From NCBI RefSeq assembly GCF_900142925.1, contig NZ_FRCN01000007.1, forward strand, positions 405,758 to 469,757: 64,000 nucleotides of DNA. Reading direction: 5' to 3'. Positions within the stretch are counted from its first letter, which is position 1. Every line of letters begins with the position of its first letter. This document shows positions 1 to 8,676 of the stretch, one piece after another. This stretch comes from Chitinophaga sp. CF418. Lineage in GTDB: Bacteria; Bacteroidota; Bacteroidia; Chitinophagales; Chitinophagaceae. The notes under the pieces were generated by a model. It searched no databases. It saw nothing but the letters and a program-made list of their open reading frames with translations, and was not told where the DNA came from. The translations under genes were made by a program, and so were the position numbers.

Positions 1-1
1 A

Positions 2-1927
2 AAGCACATGAGTCCAAGAGAAGCGACCATCTCTGCAATGAGTGAGATCAGCGGCGCCATCGTATCCATTACACTGGTAATGTCTGCAGTGTTCCTGCCA
101 GTAGGTTTCATGGAAGGTTCTACAGGTGTGTTCTATCGCCAGTTCGCCTTCACACTGGCGATCGCGATCGTGATCTCCGCCGTGAACGCCCTGACTTTAA
201 GTCCGGCGCTGGCAGCATTGTTCCTGAAGGAAGTACATCATCATAGTGATGATCCACACGATAAAAGCCATAAGCTTACTTTCAAAGAGAAATTCTTTGC
301 AGGATTTAATACAGGCTTTGATCGTCTCACGCGTAAATACGTTGACAGTCTCCGCTTCCTGATCCGTCACAAATGGGTGAGCATTGTAGGGCTTGTAATA
401 GTGATCGTTTCTACCATCTACCTGGTAAGAAAAACACCTACCGGTTTCATTCCTTCTGAAGACCAGGGTTTCATCGCCATCTCTATGTCTACGCAGCCCG
501 GAGCTTCTCTTGACAGGACCACTGCTGTGATCAAACAAATGGAAAAGGTACTGGGCGATCTGCCGGCTAAAAAAGAGCTTATGGGATTGTCTGGTTTCAA
601 TATCCTGACTTCCGCTTCCAGCCCTAACGCCGGTGTGGCGTTCATCCTGCTGAAAGATGCAAAGGAAAGGGGAGAAGTGAAAGATATCAATGCCATCATG
701 GACCAGGTAAGAGGAAAACTCGCTACCATCCAGGATGCCACCTTCTTCGTCTTCACATTCCCTACAGTGCCCGGTTTCAGTAACGTAGATGCACTGGATA
801 TGGTGCTGCAGGACAAGACCGCGGGCAAATTGGATAAATTCGCCGGTATTGCCTATGGCTTCATTGGTGAACTGATGAAGCGTCCGGAAGTGGCATTTGC
901 ATTCACCACTTTTAGAGCTGACTACCCGCAGTATGAAATTGAGGTAGATGCCGAAAAAGCTGAGCAGCTGAGCGTAAATGTAAAAGACATCCTGGCAACA
1001 ATGGGCGCTTACTTCGGTAGCACACAGGCGGCTGATTTCAACCGCTTTGGTAAATACTACAGAGTAATGCTGCAGGCAGAGAAAGACGAACGTGCTGCGC
1101 CAGTTTCTATGGACGGTATTTTCGTAAAGAACAGGCTGAATGAAATGGTGCCGGTGAAATCACTGGTAGCACTGAAACGTGTGTTCGGTCCTGAAAACAC
1201 TTCCCGTTATAACCTCTTCAACTCTATCGGTCTGAACGTGATTGCCAAACCCGGCTTCAGCTCTGGTGATGCGATCAAGGCAGTGGAAGAAGTAGCAGCC
1301 CAGTACCTGCCTACCGGTTATTCCTACGAATTCTCCGGTATGACAAGGGAAGAGATCTCTTCTAACGGGCAATCAGTGATCATCTTCTCACTCTGTCTGT
1401 TGTTCGTATACTTCCTGCTGGCAGCGCAATATGAAAGTTATATCCTGCCACTGGCAGTGATCCTGTCTATTCCTACCGGTATCCTCGGAGTATTCCTGTC
1501 TATCCGTTACACTGATATCTCTAACAATATCTATGTACAGGTAGCCCTGGTAATGTTGATCGGTTTGCTGGCGAAGAATGCCATCCTGATCGTCGAATAT
1601 GCCAGCCAGAGAAGACGTGCCGGTAAGAACCTGGTGTTTGCGGCGATTGAAGCAGCAAGACTGAGGTTACGTCCAATCCTCATGACGTCATTGGCATTCG
1701 TAGTAGGTCTGATACCAATGATGAGCGACAACGGTCCTTCTGCTATCGGTAACCACTCTATCAGTATTGGTGCAGCAGGAGGTATGGTGAGCGGAGTAGT
1801 ACTGGGATTATTCGTGATTCCTGTATTGTTTGTAATATTCCAGTTCCTCCAGGAGAAGATCACTGGTAAATCACCTGCCGTTGTTAACAATGAAAAGGCG
1901 AAAGCCGTTAAACCGGAATTAGTATGA
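2..1927 (+). CDS. RND multidrug efflux transporter, inner-membrane pump (5' truncated)
   Basis: C-terminal 641 residues of an HAE1/AcrB-type RND pump; the frame is open to the window edge, so the N-terminal ~400 residues lie upstream. Such pumps use the proton gradient to drive drugs out through a tripartite complex. Visible are the central transmembrane block (about residues 10-75), a second TM at about 120-140, a large periplasmic porter/docking region, and a C-terminal helix bundle starting near residue 460 with the family-typical LAKNAILIVEYA and RLRPILMTSLAF segments. The His/Asp-rich stretch near residue 77 is a cytoplasmic loop insertion. The stop overlaps the next gene's start by 4 bp (ATGA), so the outer-membrane channel is translationally coupled. 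Substrate cannot be told from sequence. Confidence 0.95.
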   Translation, partial: KHMSPREATISAMSEISGAIVSITLVMSAVFLPVGFMEGSTGVFYRQFAFTLAIAIVISAVNALTLSPALAALFLKEVHHHSDDPHDKSHKLTFKEKFFAGFNTGFDRLTRKYVDSLRFLIRHKWVSIVGLVIVIVSTIYLVRKTPTGFIPSEDQGFIAISMSTQPGASLDRTTAVIKQMEKVLGDLPAKKELMGLSGFNILTSASSPNAGVAFILLKDAKERGEVKDINAIMDQVRGKLATIQDATFFVFTFPTVPGFSNVDALDMVLQDKTAGKLDKFAGIAYGFIGELMKRPEVAFAFTTFRADYPQYEIEVDAEKAEQLSVNVKDILATMGAYFGSTQAADFNRFGKYYRVMLQAEKDERAAPVSMDGIFVKNRLNEMVPVKSLVALKRVFGPENTSRYNLFNSIGLNVIAKPGFSSGDAIKAVEEVAAQYLPTGYSYEFSGMTREEISSNGQSVIIFSLCLLFVYFLLAAQYESYILPLAVILSIPTGILGVFLSIRYTDISNNIYVQVALVMLIGLLAKNAILIVEYASQRRRAGKNLVFAAIEAARLRLRPILMTSLAFVVGLIPMMSDNGPSAIGNHSISIGAAGGMVSGVVLGLFVIPVLFVIFQFLQEKITGKSPAVVNNEKAKAVKPELV

Positions 1928-3345
1928 GAGCACAGATAAATAAGTATTTTTTAATAGGGTTATTGGCGATTGGATTTTTGGAAGCATGTAAAGTGTCCAA
2001 AGATACACCGACCCCGCAGCCGGAATTGCCTGTTGCGTTCAGGAATAGTGTTCCGACAACAGATACGACGAGTATCGCAAGTCTTCCCTGGGAGAACTTC
2101 TTTACGGACGCTAGCCTGAAAGGCCTGATAGACAATGCCATTCGTAAGAATTATGATATGCAGATCGCCCTGCTGAATATTGAAACTGCAAAGCTGCAGT
2201 TAAGGCAGGCGAAACTGTTGAACGTACCTTCCGCCACACTGAACGTGACGGCAGGTACCACCAGGCCTTCCGACAATAGTTTGAACGGTATCAGCCTGAG
2301 TAACTTCCTGGGCACACAACACCTGGAAGACTATAATGCTAACCTGCAGTTTTCATGGGAAGCAGATATCTGGGGTAAGATCCGTAATCAGAAAAGGACG
2401 GCTTTAGCCGCTTATCTGCAGACCGAGGAATCTAAGAAGCTGGTGCAGACAGATATCGTTACCACCGTATCAAAAGCGTTCTACAATCTGCTGATGCTGG
2501 ATGAACAGATGGAAGTAGCACAGCGCAACCTCAAACTGAACGACAGCACACTGCGCATTATCCGTTTGCAGTATGACGCAGGCCAGGTAACGCTGGTGGC
2601 CGTACAACAGGCAGAAGCGCAGCAGCTGACAGCCGCTCAGCTGATCCCGCAGATAGAACAGAATATGGCGGTACAGGAAAATGCACTGCGTATCCTGTCA
2701 GGCGAACTGCCTGCTGCAATAGAAAGGCATACCAAACTGAATGAATATCCGCTGACCGAAAAACTGTCAACCGGTATCCCTTCTGATATGCTGAGCCGCA
2801 GGCCGGATGTGAAAACCAGTGAACTGGCCCTGACAATGGCCAATGCCAAAGTGGGCGTGACCAAAGCGAGAATGTATCCTTCTCTGGTTATTACAGCCCA
2901 GGGTGGTATCAATGCGGTGAAGTTCAGTGAGTGGTTCCAGATCCCGTCCTCACTCTTTGGATTGGCAACAGGCGCTATTGCACAACCACTGTTTCAACAC
3001 AAGGAACTGAAGACCCAGTTCGAAGTAGCGAAGATCGAAAGAGAACAATCTGTGATCCGCTTCAGACAGAATGTGCTGGATGCAGTAGGAGAGGTGTCAG
3101 ATGCGCTGGTGAAAATAGAGAAACTGAAATCGCAGTATGATATTGCGTCCAATAAAGTGCAGACATTACAACAGGCAGTACACAATGCCAATCAGCTGTT
3201 CGAGAGCGGCAGGGCAACTTACCTGGAAGTGATTGTAGCACAAAGCAACGTATTACAAAGTGAGCTGGAGATCAGCAATCTCAAAAGAGATCAGCTGTAC
3301 GCAGTGGTAGATCTTTACCGTTCCCTCGGGGGCGGTTGGCGATAA
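1924..3345 (+). CDS. TolC/NodT-family outer-membrane efflux lipoprotein
   Basis: 473-residue outer-membrane factor for the RND pump encoded just upstream. The signal peptide ends in a lipobox (GFLEAC, Cys near residue 22), as in OprM/NodT-type channels. Two long helical OEP repeats follow, with typical segments such as LQFSWEADIWGKIRNQ in the first half and LLSRRPDVKTSELALTMANAKVGVTKARMYPSL (shown in part by RRPDV and ARMYPSL) in the second. Length is usual for the family. It should form the trimeric beta-barrel/alpha-tunnel exit duct. Start overlaps the pump's stop (ATGA), making this the last gene of the efflux operon visible here. Confidence 0.94.
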   Translation: MRAQINKYFLIGLLAIGFLEACKVSKDTPTPQPELPVAFRNSVPTTDTTSIASLPWENFFTDASLKGLIDNAIRKNYDMQIALLNIETAKLQLRQAKLLNVPSATLNVTAGTTRPSDNSLNGISLSNFLGTQHLEDYNANLQFSWEADIWGKIRNQKRTALAAYLQTEESKKLVQTDIVTTVSKAFYNLLMLDEQMEVAQRNLKLNDSTLRIIRLQYDAGQVTLVAVQQAEAQQLTAAQLIPQIEQNMAVQENALRILSGELPAAIERHTKLNEYPLTEKLSTGIPSDMLSRRPDVKTSELALTMANAKVGVTKARMYPSLVITAQGGINAVKFSEWFQIPSSLFGLATGAIAQPLFQHKELKTQFEVAKIEREQSVIRFRQNVLDAVGEVSDALVKIEKLKSQYDIASNKVQTLQQAVHNANQLFESGRATYLEVIVAQSNVLQSELEISNLKRDQLYAVVDLYRSLGGGWR

Positions 3346-3426
3346 ATGTACATTTGTTGTATATTCGGGAAGACGTCACATATTTTTGTGGCGTTTTTTC
3401 GTTTATATATAGTCCGGTTATCATTG

Positions 3427-3963
3427 ATGAATACGTCCAACATCCTTTTTAATGCACTGAAACATCACCGTGGATACATCCACCGGGAGCTTGGAAATAT
3501 GACATTGGATACCCTTCCCGAAAAGGTGAAAGTGCTGGGCAATTCACAGATGGATATTTACTATGGTACCCTGGACATGCCCGCCCTTTTCAGCGAAGTG
3601 GCAGCTAAGGTACAGGAAGCCGGTATCACTGACGAAGCCGGCTATCTGAGATGGCTGAAGGACAATGGCGGATACATTGAGATGACGCTTTCGGATACTT
3701 CCCGTTGGGTACTGTTACCCGGCATAGAGCCAGGCAGATATGTCCATCTGCATCCCGCACGATATTCCCCTCATAGCATGCGTGTAAAAGCTACTGTGTT
3801 GAAGACAGCCCTGGCCTGTCTGCTTGCCTGGCCAGATGGTTCGCAACCCGACCTTAGCACGCTTAATCAGCTCCGGAAAAATATACTGCGTCTTTCCCCC
3901 GTAAAAGACCTGGATAGTTGTGATCATCTCTGGGAGGTGATTGGTATGTTAAAGGCTGATTGA
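3427..3963 (+). CDS. hypothetical protein, 178 residues
   Basis: Family not recognised. The frame is open upstream from 3346, but the first 27 residues would be an odd hydrophobic/basic tail, so the ATG at 3427 (MNTSNILFNALKHHRG) is preferred. The protein appears soluble and mixed alpha/beta, with no signal peptide or clear TM segment. A Trp-rich patch (YLRWLKDNGG) and an HLHPARYSPHSMRVKA segment near residues 108-122 look like the conserved core. It starts about 80 bp after the efflux operon and is followed by repeat DNA, so it is probably transcribed alone. Codon use resembles its neighbours. Confident it is a gene, not of its role. Confidence 0.7.
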   Translation: MNTSNILFNALKHHRGYIHRELGNMTLDTLPEKVKVLGNSQMDIYYGTLDMPALFSEVAAKVQEAGITDEAGYLRWLKDNGGYIEMTLSDTSRWVLLPGIEPGRYVHLHPARYSPHSMRVKATVLKTALACLLAWPDGSQPDLSTLNQLRKNILRLSPVKDLDSCDHLWEVIGMLKAD

Positions 3964-4384
3964 TGATCAGTTACCCGATTATGTTTGAATAGCTATGGTC
4001 AGCTCCGCTAGAAGGTGCTGGGTGATAACCCCCGGAACCCGATTAACACAACAAAACATCAATCAACCTCACTAGGGGTTACTGTGTTTGTAGCGCTGGG
4101 TGATAACCCTCGGAATCCGATTAACACAACAAAACATCAATCAACCCCGCTAGGGGTTACTGTGTTTGTAGCGCTGGGTGATAACCCCCGGAACCCGATC
4201 AACACAACAAAACATCAATCAACCCCGCCAGGGGTTGCCGTATTTGTAGCCCGGGGTGATAACCCCGGGAAATTGAGGATCAGCGTGTTAACCCGTTTAC
4301 AGAAATTATTCCCGCTGAGTATTAAATATATTAATATTTTTATGTTTTATATAATCCCTGGATCCCCTTACCGGACAATACACT
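3964..4384. other. intergenic region with REP-like repeats
   Basis: 421 bp with no convincing gene. A 128-codon frame (4015-4401) exists only because the 78-bp repeat is a multiple of three. The last 80 bp before the chaperone operon are AT-rich and probably hold its promoter, but no clean TTTG-N19-TAnnTTTG element was found. Confidence 0.7.
4017..4270. repeat. 78-bp tandem REP-like repeat, three units plus a partial fourth
   Basis: Unit starts (GCTGGGTGATAACCC) at 4017, 4095, 4173 and 4251 give an exact 78-bp period. Each unit contains the hairpin AACCCC-GCTA-GGGGTT (or a variant), the spacer ACTGTGTTTGTAG, and a second inverted repeat around GGGTGATAACCC, followed by a conserved ACACAACAAAACATCAATCA linker. 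Unit 4 is degenerate and stops after the second hairpin. A related single copy sits at 14015-14064. Confidence 0.9.
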
Positions 4385-5659
4385 ATGATGCAATTTATTA
4401 ATCCAGTCGAGATCCTTAACCTGGCTGCTACCGACCTCACCACCATTGATGACACCCTTATCAAAAGGGCTAAAAAAGCCGTTCTGGCGGAAATAGATCT
4501 CTCTGATGATGGCTTTTTCGATTATCATGGACAACAACTGACCCGTGCTGACTGTGAACGTGTGATCGAAGACCTGGAGCAGCGTGATAAACTGGAGTTC
4601 TATCATTTCATAGCTAATCATGCTGCGCTGAGCAAATTCCTCATCAACGGTGATGAAAGTTTCTTTACTGCCTTCCGGCATGAAAGCATTTACAAACTGC
4701 CTGAATTTGTGCGCTTTATCAGCCCTTATTTCGCCACTGCCTACGACAGCATGTTATGGAAAGCCTGGCAGCGGAATGATGGTTCATTCAGCCAGCTGAC
4801 TGCGATTGACCCTATCATAGTCCCTGACGATACTGAAACATCCTGTAAGACCCTGCGGAACGCGCTGGTCAGGCAGGTAGAAGATGTCCTGGCGCTTATG
4901 GATGAAGTAAAGGACACAGCGCGGGAGATAGACATAAACGCTATTATGGCCCGGGTGGAGATATTGATGGACAAAGAGCGTTGGAATGTGCTGCCTTCGT
5001 ATTTTCAGGAACTACGCAACAAGATGGCTATTGCCTTACGAAATCTCTCGGTAGAGATCAATAACACAAGAGCCAATCTGCCTGTAGCCAAACAGCTGCA
5101 TCAGGATATACTCTTGCTGAAGATCGACGGCGTAGCCAGGGAAACTATCCAGAAAGATTATGAGGTGCTGCTGAATATTGAGCAGGAGATCAAGGCTGAT
5201 AAAGGTGAAGACCCTATCGTGAACCAATACCTGGAGCTTCTCAGGTTATTATCCCAGATCGTCGAGGCAGCAGCAAATCCGCAGACAAATGTGGGAGGAG
5301 TAAAAATATGGATTGACAAGAACATTGACATTACAGCAATCAGTGCATTGGATGGGAAATACAAGTCTATCAAATATCGCCTGGCCATTAAACTAAGCAC
5401 ATTAGGAGGAAACATCTGGAAGCACCACCGGAATAAGGAAGCGGCTTTCAGTTATATCGAGATGGCGCAACGCATTCAGGGATTGGAGGCGGAAACACTG
5501 GAGTTGTTGTCACAGGCAAAATTTCAGATCTTCAGTGAGGATAGGTCGCCTGCAACGCAGCATGATCCTGGCGGCAGTAATGCGGCAACATCAAAAAAAC
5601 TGCTATACGTTGCATTTGGTCTCATCATATTTATCATATTATTCAAAGCCTGTTCCTGA
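4385..5659 (+). CDS. tail-anchored helical protein, first gene of Hsp70 operon
   Basis: 424 residues, family not recognised. The bulk (about 1-395) is charged and helix-rich without a signal peptide. It ends in one C-terminal membrane segment (KKLLYVAFGLIIFIILFKAC, about residues 401-421), so it is probably tail-anchored with its body in the cytoplasm. The N-terminus (NPVEILNLAATDLTTIDDTLIKRAKK) recalls the opening helices of J-domain-like regions, but no HPD tripeptide is present, so a J-protein role is speculation. A GrpE-like gene follows 28 bp later, then an Hsp70. This fixed proximity suggests it recruits or regulates that chaperone at the membrane. Two adjacent ATGs (4385, 4388) are possible starts. 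Confidence 0.82.
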   Translation: MMQFINPVEILNLAATDLTTIDDTLIKRAKKAVLAEIDLSDDGFFDYHGQQLTRADCERVIEDLEQRDKLEFYHFIANHAALSKFLINGDESFFTAFRHESIYKLPEFVRFISPYFATAYDSMLWKAWQRNDGSFSQLTAIDPIIVPDDTETSCKTLRNALVRQVEDVLALMDEVKDTAREIDINAIMARVEILMDKERWNVLPSYFQELRNKMAIALRNLSVEINNTRANLPVAKQLHQDILLLKIDGVARETIQKDYEVLLNIEQEIKADKGEDPIVNQYLELLRLLSQIVEAAANPQTNVGGVKIWIDKNIDITAISALDGKYKSIKYRLAIKLSTLGGNIWKHHRNKEAAFSYIEMAQRIQGLEAETLELLSQAKFQIFSEDRSPATQHDPGGSNAATSKKLLYVAFGLIIFIILFKACS

Positions 5660-5687
5660 TGCATGCCTCACTTAAATAATTAAACGA

Positions 5688-6059
5688 ATGACCGACCCTA
5701 TAAAAGTAACAAAAGCCTACCTGGACATCCTGAACCAGGTGTTCGAAATAGAAAAGAAATTGTCTGTTCTCCAGGAACCTAATTCCATCCAGCGAAACGT
5801 GAACAAACTGAAAGAGATCATGGAGCAGGGACTTGGCATACAGGGCAGCGATGATACAACAGGATTTGTTTATCACAACCCTATCGGCGAAGATTATAAC
5901 ATCACCCGCACAGACTGTGAGGCCAGCATTGCAGGAGAAAGCACGGATAATCTGCAGATCACGGAAGTAATAAAGCCGATCATCCGCCTTCATAGCGGAG
6001 GCGCCGGTTTCATTGTGCAAAAGGCAGTAGTCGTAGTAAAAGCTAAAAACAATCAGTAA
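5688..6059 (+). CDS. small GrpE-like protein, putative exchange factor for adjacent Hsp70
   Basis: 123 residues. The N-terminal half is a predicted coiled coil (about residues 8-50: YLDILNQVFEIEKKLSVLQ). The C-terminal half is a short beta domain with HNPIGEDYNITRTDCEASI and a terminal AVVVVKAK strand. This helix-then-beta order, and the terminal strand resembling GrpE's LRPAxVxV ending, suggest a minimal GrpE-like nucleotide-exchange factor; canonical GrpE is ~190 residues. Its TAA shares one base with the Hsp70 start codon (TAATG), so the two are translationally coupled. The functional call is inference from fold pattern and position. Confidence 0.72.
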   Translation: MTDPIKVTKAYLDILNQVFEIEKKLSVLQEPNSIQRNVNKLKEIMEQGLGIQGSDDTTGFVYHNPIGEDYNITRTDCEASIAGESTDNLQITEVIKPIIRLHSGGAGFIVQKAVVVVKAKNNQ

Positions 6060-8542
6060 TGGAGCAAATGATCAATTTCGGTATAGACCTTGGAACGACC
6101 AATTCAGCCATTGCTAAATTTGCTGATGGCAAAGTGCAGCTATTCCACAACCCGGCCGATCCGGGTAGCTATACGCTGCCTTCAGTTGTAGCTTTCCACG
6201 ACGACAGGATCATTGCTGGTAAGAAAGCAAAAGAGTGGCTGGAGAAGGACCCGCAAAGCGTGATAGGCCGGTTCAAACGGAAGATGGGTACTTCAGAACG
6301 CTACGATATCAAAAGCATAGGAAGTACAAAAACACCTATTGAATTATCCGCCATTATACTGAAAGAACTGCGCACATTCCTGTCTCAGTGGGAATACCCT
6401 GAGGCAAGTGTCATTACTATACCTGCGTCTTTTGATACCATTCAGGCTAACGCTACGAAAGAGGCGGCTTCGCTGGCCGGCTTCCGTCAGGTACTGCTAT
6501 TGCAGGAACCTATCGCAGCCAGTCTGGCCTATGCGAATATGAAGAAGGAGACCAACCTTCCGGATGGTCAGTGGTTAGTCTACGACCTTGGCGGCGGCAC
6601 ATTTGACGTGGCCCTGATACGCGTAAAGGAAGGGGAGATGAAAGTAATGGACCATGAAGGGGATAACTTCCTGGGAGGCACCGACTTTGACAATCTTATC
6701 GTAGAAAAATTACTGATCCCCGCCGTTACAGCACGTTACCAGTTCCGGGAGCTGGAACAGGAAATGAAAAGTGCAAAAGGAAAATACAATTCGAAATACT
6801 TTGTATTGTTGCAACAGGCAGAAGAGGCGAAGATTATATTATCTTCCAAAACCAGCGCTGTGATTGTTATTGACGGACTGACAGACGAGAACAATACACC
6901 AGTTGACTTTGAATATACGATCACCCGCACTGCTTTCAATGAACTGATCAGCTCTTATGTAGATGAGACGATCCGTATGGTGCAGCAGATCATTACGCGG
7001 AACCGGCTTGGTGCAAAAGACCTTCAGTTTGTGCTGATGGTGGGAGGCTCCACCTTCATTCCCTATGTACGTCAGCGGGTGGAAGAGATGTTACAGATAG
7101 CGGTGAATTGTGAGATAGATCCTATCACAGCAGTGGCTGTCGGCGCAGCATACTATGCTTCAGGTAAACCTAATCTGCTGTCAGGAACTGATGCAGCTGC
7201 CATAAATAGTCCTGTTACGATCAAGGTGACTTATCCTAAAATGTCCCGCGAGAAAGAGGAGCTGTTCCTGGCGAAAGTGGCCGGAGACACTACGAATCTC
7301 TGTTACAGGATCACGCGTGAAGACGGTGGTTTTGATACGGGAGTTAAAAAGCTCTCTGAGCGTATCAGTGAGTATCTGCCACTCGTACAGAACGTTTATA
7401 ACTTTTTCAGGCTCACGGTCTATGACCAGGAGAATAAAATTATTGATACAGGTACAGGTATCATTGGTATCGACAGTGGTTATGGCATCAGCGGACAACC
7501 TATTCCGGAAGATATCTGCCTGGAAATAGACGATGATGATCATCCGGGAGAGACTACACTTTTGCAGGTATTTCAGAAGAATAATGTGCTACCTTCACGG
7601 AAAGGTATGACGCGCGTACTGAACAAAACCATCTCTGCCACCAATGGAGAGCGGATCAGGATCAATGTACTGGAAGGGCCTCATTATGCCCTGCCCGAAG
7701 CCAATAAAAGCCTTGGCTACCTGGAAATAGCAGGCGATAAATTGCAAAGGGAAGTGCTGAAAGGTTCTGATATAGAACTGACCTTTAACATTTCAGAATC
7801 CAGGGACCTGACCGTTACCGCCTACCTGCAGATGGCAGACCAGGAGTTTAAACAGACCTTCACGCCACAGGAGAGACATACGCCGGTAGATGTGCTGAAG
7901 ATGGATATCGGCATCCTCGCAGGTAAGTTGGAGAATGAAATATTCGAAACGAACAGGCAGGAAAATTATGCTGTCAGCAAACAGCTGGCGGAACTGAAGA
8001 AGGACATGGACAGCATCAAAGTGGAGGCTGGAGCATTGGCAGATGATGACGTGACAGACAAACGTTATCAGCTGGAAGACAGAAAACGGAAGCTGGCCCA
8101 GGCCATGGACCTGGCTACCAAAGAGAAGCGTTTAAACGAAGTGCGGGCTTTTTATTTTAAAGTTAAAACAGCCTGTCATCAGCACCTGACGGCTACCGGC
8201 AAGGAACAGGACCAGCAGCATTTCTACGACATCGTCAAAGATGAAGAACTATTCCTGGCTTCGCCCAGCCCAACCAGGACAATAGAAAAGTCGGAAGCGC
8301 TGCGTAACCTGCTGATAGCAATGTTATGGCGGGAGCCGGAATTTTTAGTGAATACTTTCAAGGAGCTGGTATCCAAACGGCGTGCTGTGAGTGACGACGC
8401 TGCACTCAAGGAAATGGAAGTGAACGGTCGTTTATCCATCCAGACAAAGGACTGGGCTAAACTGACGCAGGTGAATCATGAACTGATCGCAGGAGTGCCG
8501 AAAGAAGCAGCGCAGGAGGTGATCAGGAAAGTTGGGTTTTAA
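6059..8542 (+). CDS. Hsp70-like chaperone with extended C-terminus
   Basis: 827 residues, about 190 longer than housekeeping DnaK. The nucleotide-binding domain is intact: phosphate-1 motif GIDLGTTNSAIAKF near residue 8, phosphate-2 DLGGGTFDVALI near residue 176, and adenosine motif VLMVGGSTFIPYVRQR near 324. These predict real ATPase activity. Beyond about residue 380 similarity to DnaK fades. A beta-rich substrate-binding-like part (to ~610) is followed by a long charged helical region (LAGKLENEIFETNRQ, ELKKDMDSIKVEAG) that may replace the lid. No EEVD-like tail is seen. It is encoded between a GrpE-like gene and a microprotein gene, so it is a specialised paralogue and not dnaK. An in-frame ATG 9 bp in is an alternative start. 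Confidence 0.93.
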   Translation: MEQMINFGIDLGTTNSAIAKFADGKVQLFHNPADPGSYTLPSVVAFHDDRIIAGKKAKEWLEKDPQSVIGRFKRKMGTSERYDIKSIGSTKTPIELSAIILKELRTFLSQWEYPEASVITIPASFDTIQANATKEAASLAGFRQVLLLQEPIAASLAYANMKKETNLPDGQWLVYDLGGGTFDVALIRVKEGEMKVMDHEGDNFLGGTDFDNLIVEKLLIPAVTARYQFRELEQEMKSAKGKYNSKYFVLLQQAEEAKIILSSKTSAVIVIDGLTDENNTPVDFEYTITRTAFNELISSYVDETIRMVQQIITRNRLGAKDLQFVLMVGGSTFIPYVRQRVEEMLQIAVNCEIDPITAVAVGAAYYASGKPNLLSGTDAAAINSPVTIKVTYPKMSREKEELFLAKVAGDTTNLCYRITREDGGFDTGVKKLSERISEYLPLVQNVYNFFRLTVYDQENKIIDTGTGIIGIDSGYGISGQPIPEDICLEIDDDDHPGETTLLQVFQKNNVLPSRKGMTRVLNKTISATNGERIRINVLEGPHYALPEANKSLGYLEIAGDKLQREVLKGSDIELTFNISESRDLTVTAYLQMADQEFKQTFTPQERHTPVDVLKMDIGILAGKLENEIFETNRQENYAVSKQLAELKKDMDSIKVEAGALADDDVTDKRYQLEDRKRKLAQAMDLATKEKRLNEVRAFYFKVKTACHQHLTATGKEQDQQHFYDIVKDEELFLASPSPTRTIEKSEALRNLLIAMLWREPEFLVNTFKELVSKRRAVSDDAALKEMEVNGRLSIQTKDWAKLTQVNHELIAGVPKEAAQEVIRKVGF

Positions 8543-8557
8543 AGCGTAAGGGGGAAT

Positions 8558-8662
8558 ATGAATGCGCTACTGGACTGGTTGGAAAAATATGAGAATATTG
8601 GAAGCGCCGTGATTATCGTGGAAAACGACTTTGAAGAGGAAGAATACACTGACAATAAATAA
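8558..8662 (+). CDS. 34-residue acidic microprotein in Hsp70 operon
   Basis: Short frame starting MNALLDWLEKYENIG and ending in an acidic tail (DFEEEEYTDNK). It lies 15 bp after the Hsp70 stop and 14 bp before the next gene, exactly filling the gap, and is preceded by a purine-rich AAGGGGGAAT that could serve as ribosome-binding site. An amphipathic helix followed by an acidic terminus would suit binding to the chaperone or the membrane protein. Small size makes chance possible, but the tight operon fit and start context argue for a real gene. Confidence 0.55.
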   Translation: MNALLDWLEKYENIGSAVIIVENDFEEEEYTDNK

Positions 8663-8676
8663 TTAATATCCTTACT

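Noticed and set aside
4015..4401. 128-codon forward frame
   Set aside because: It consists of the 78-bp repeat translated; the period is a multiple of three, which keeps the frame open. No protein-like composition outside the repeat.
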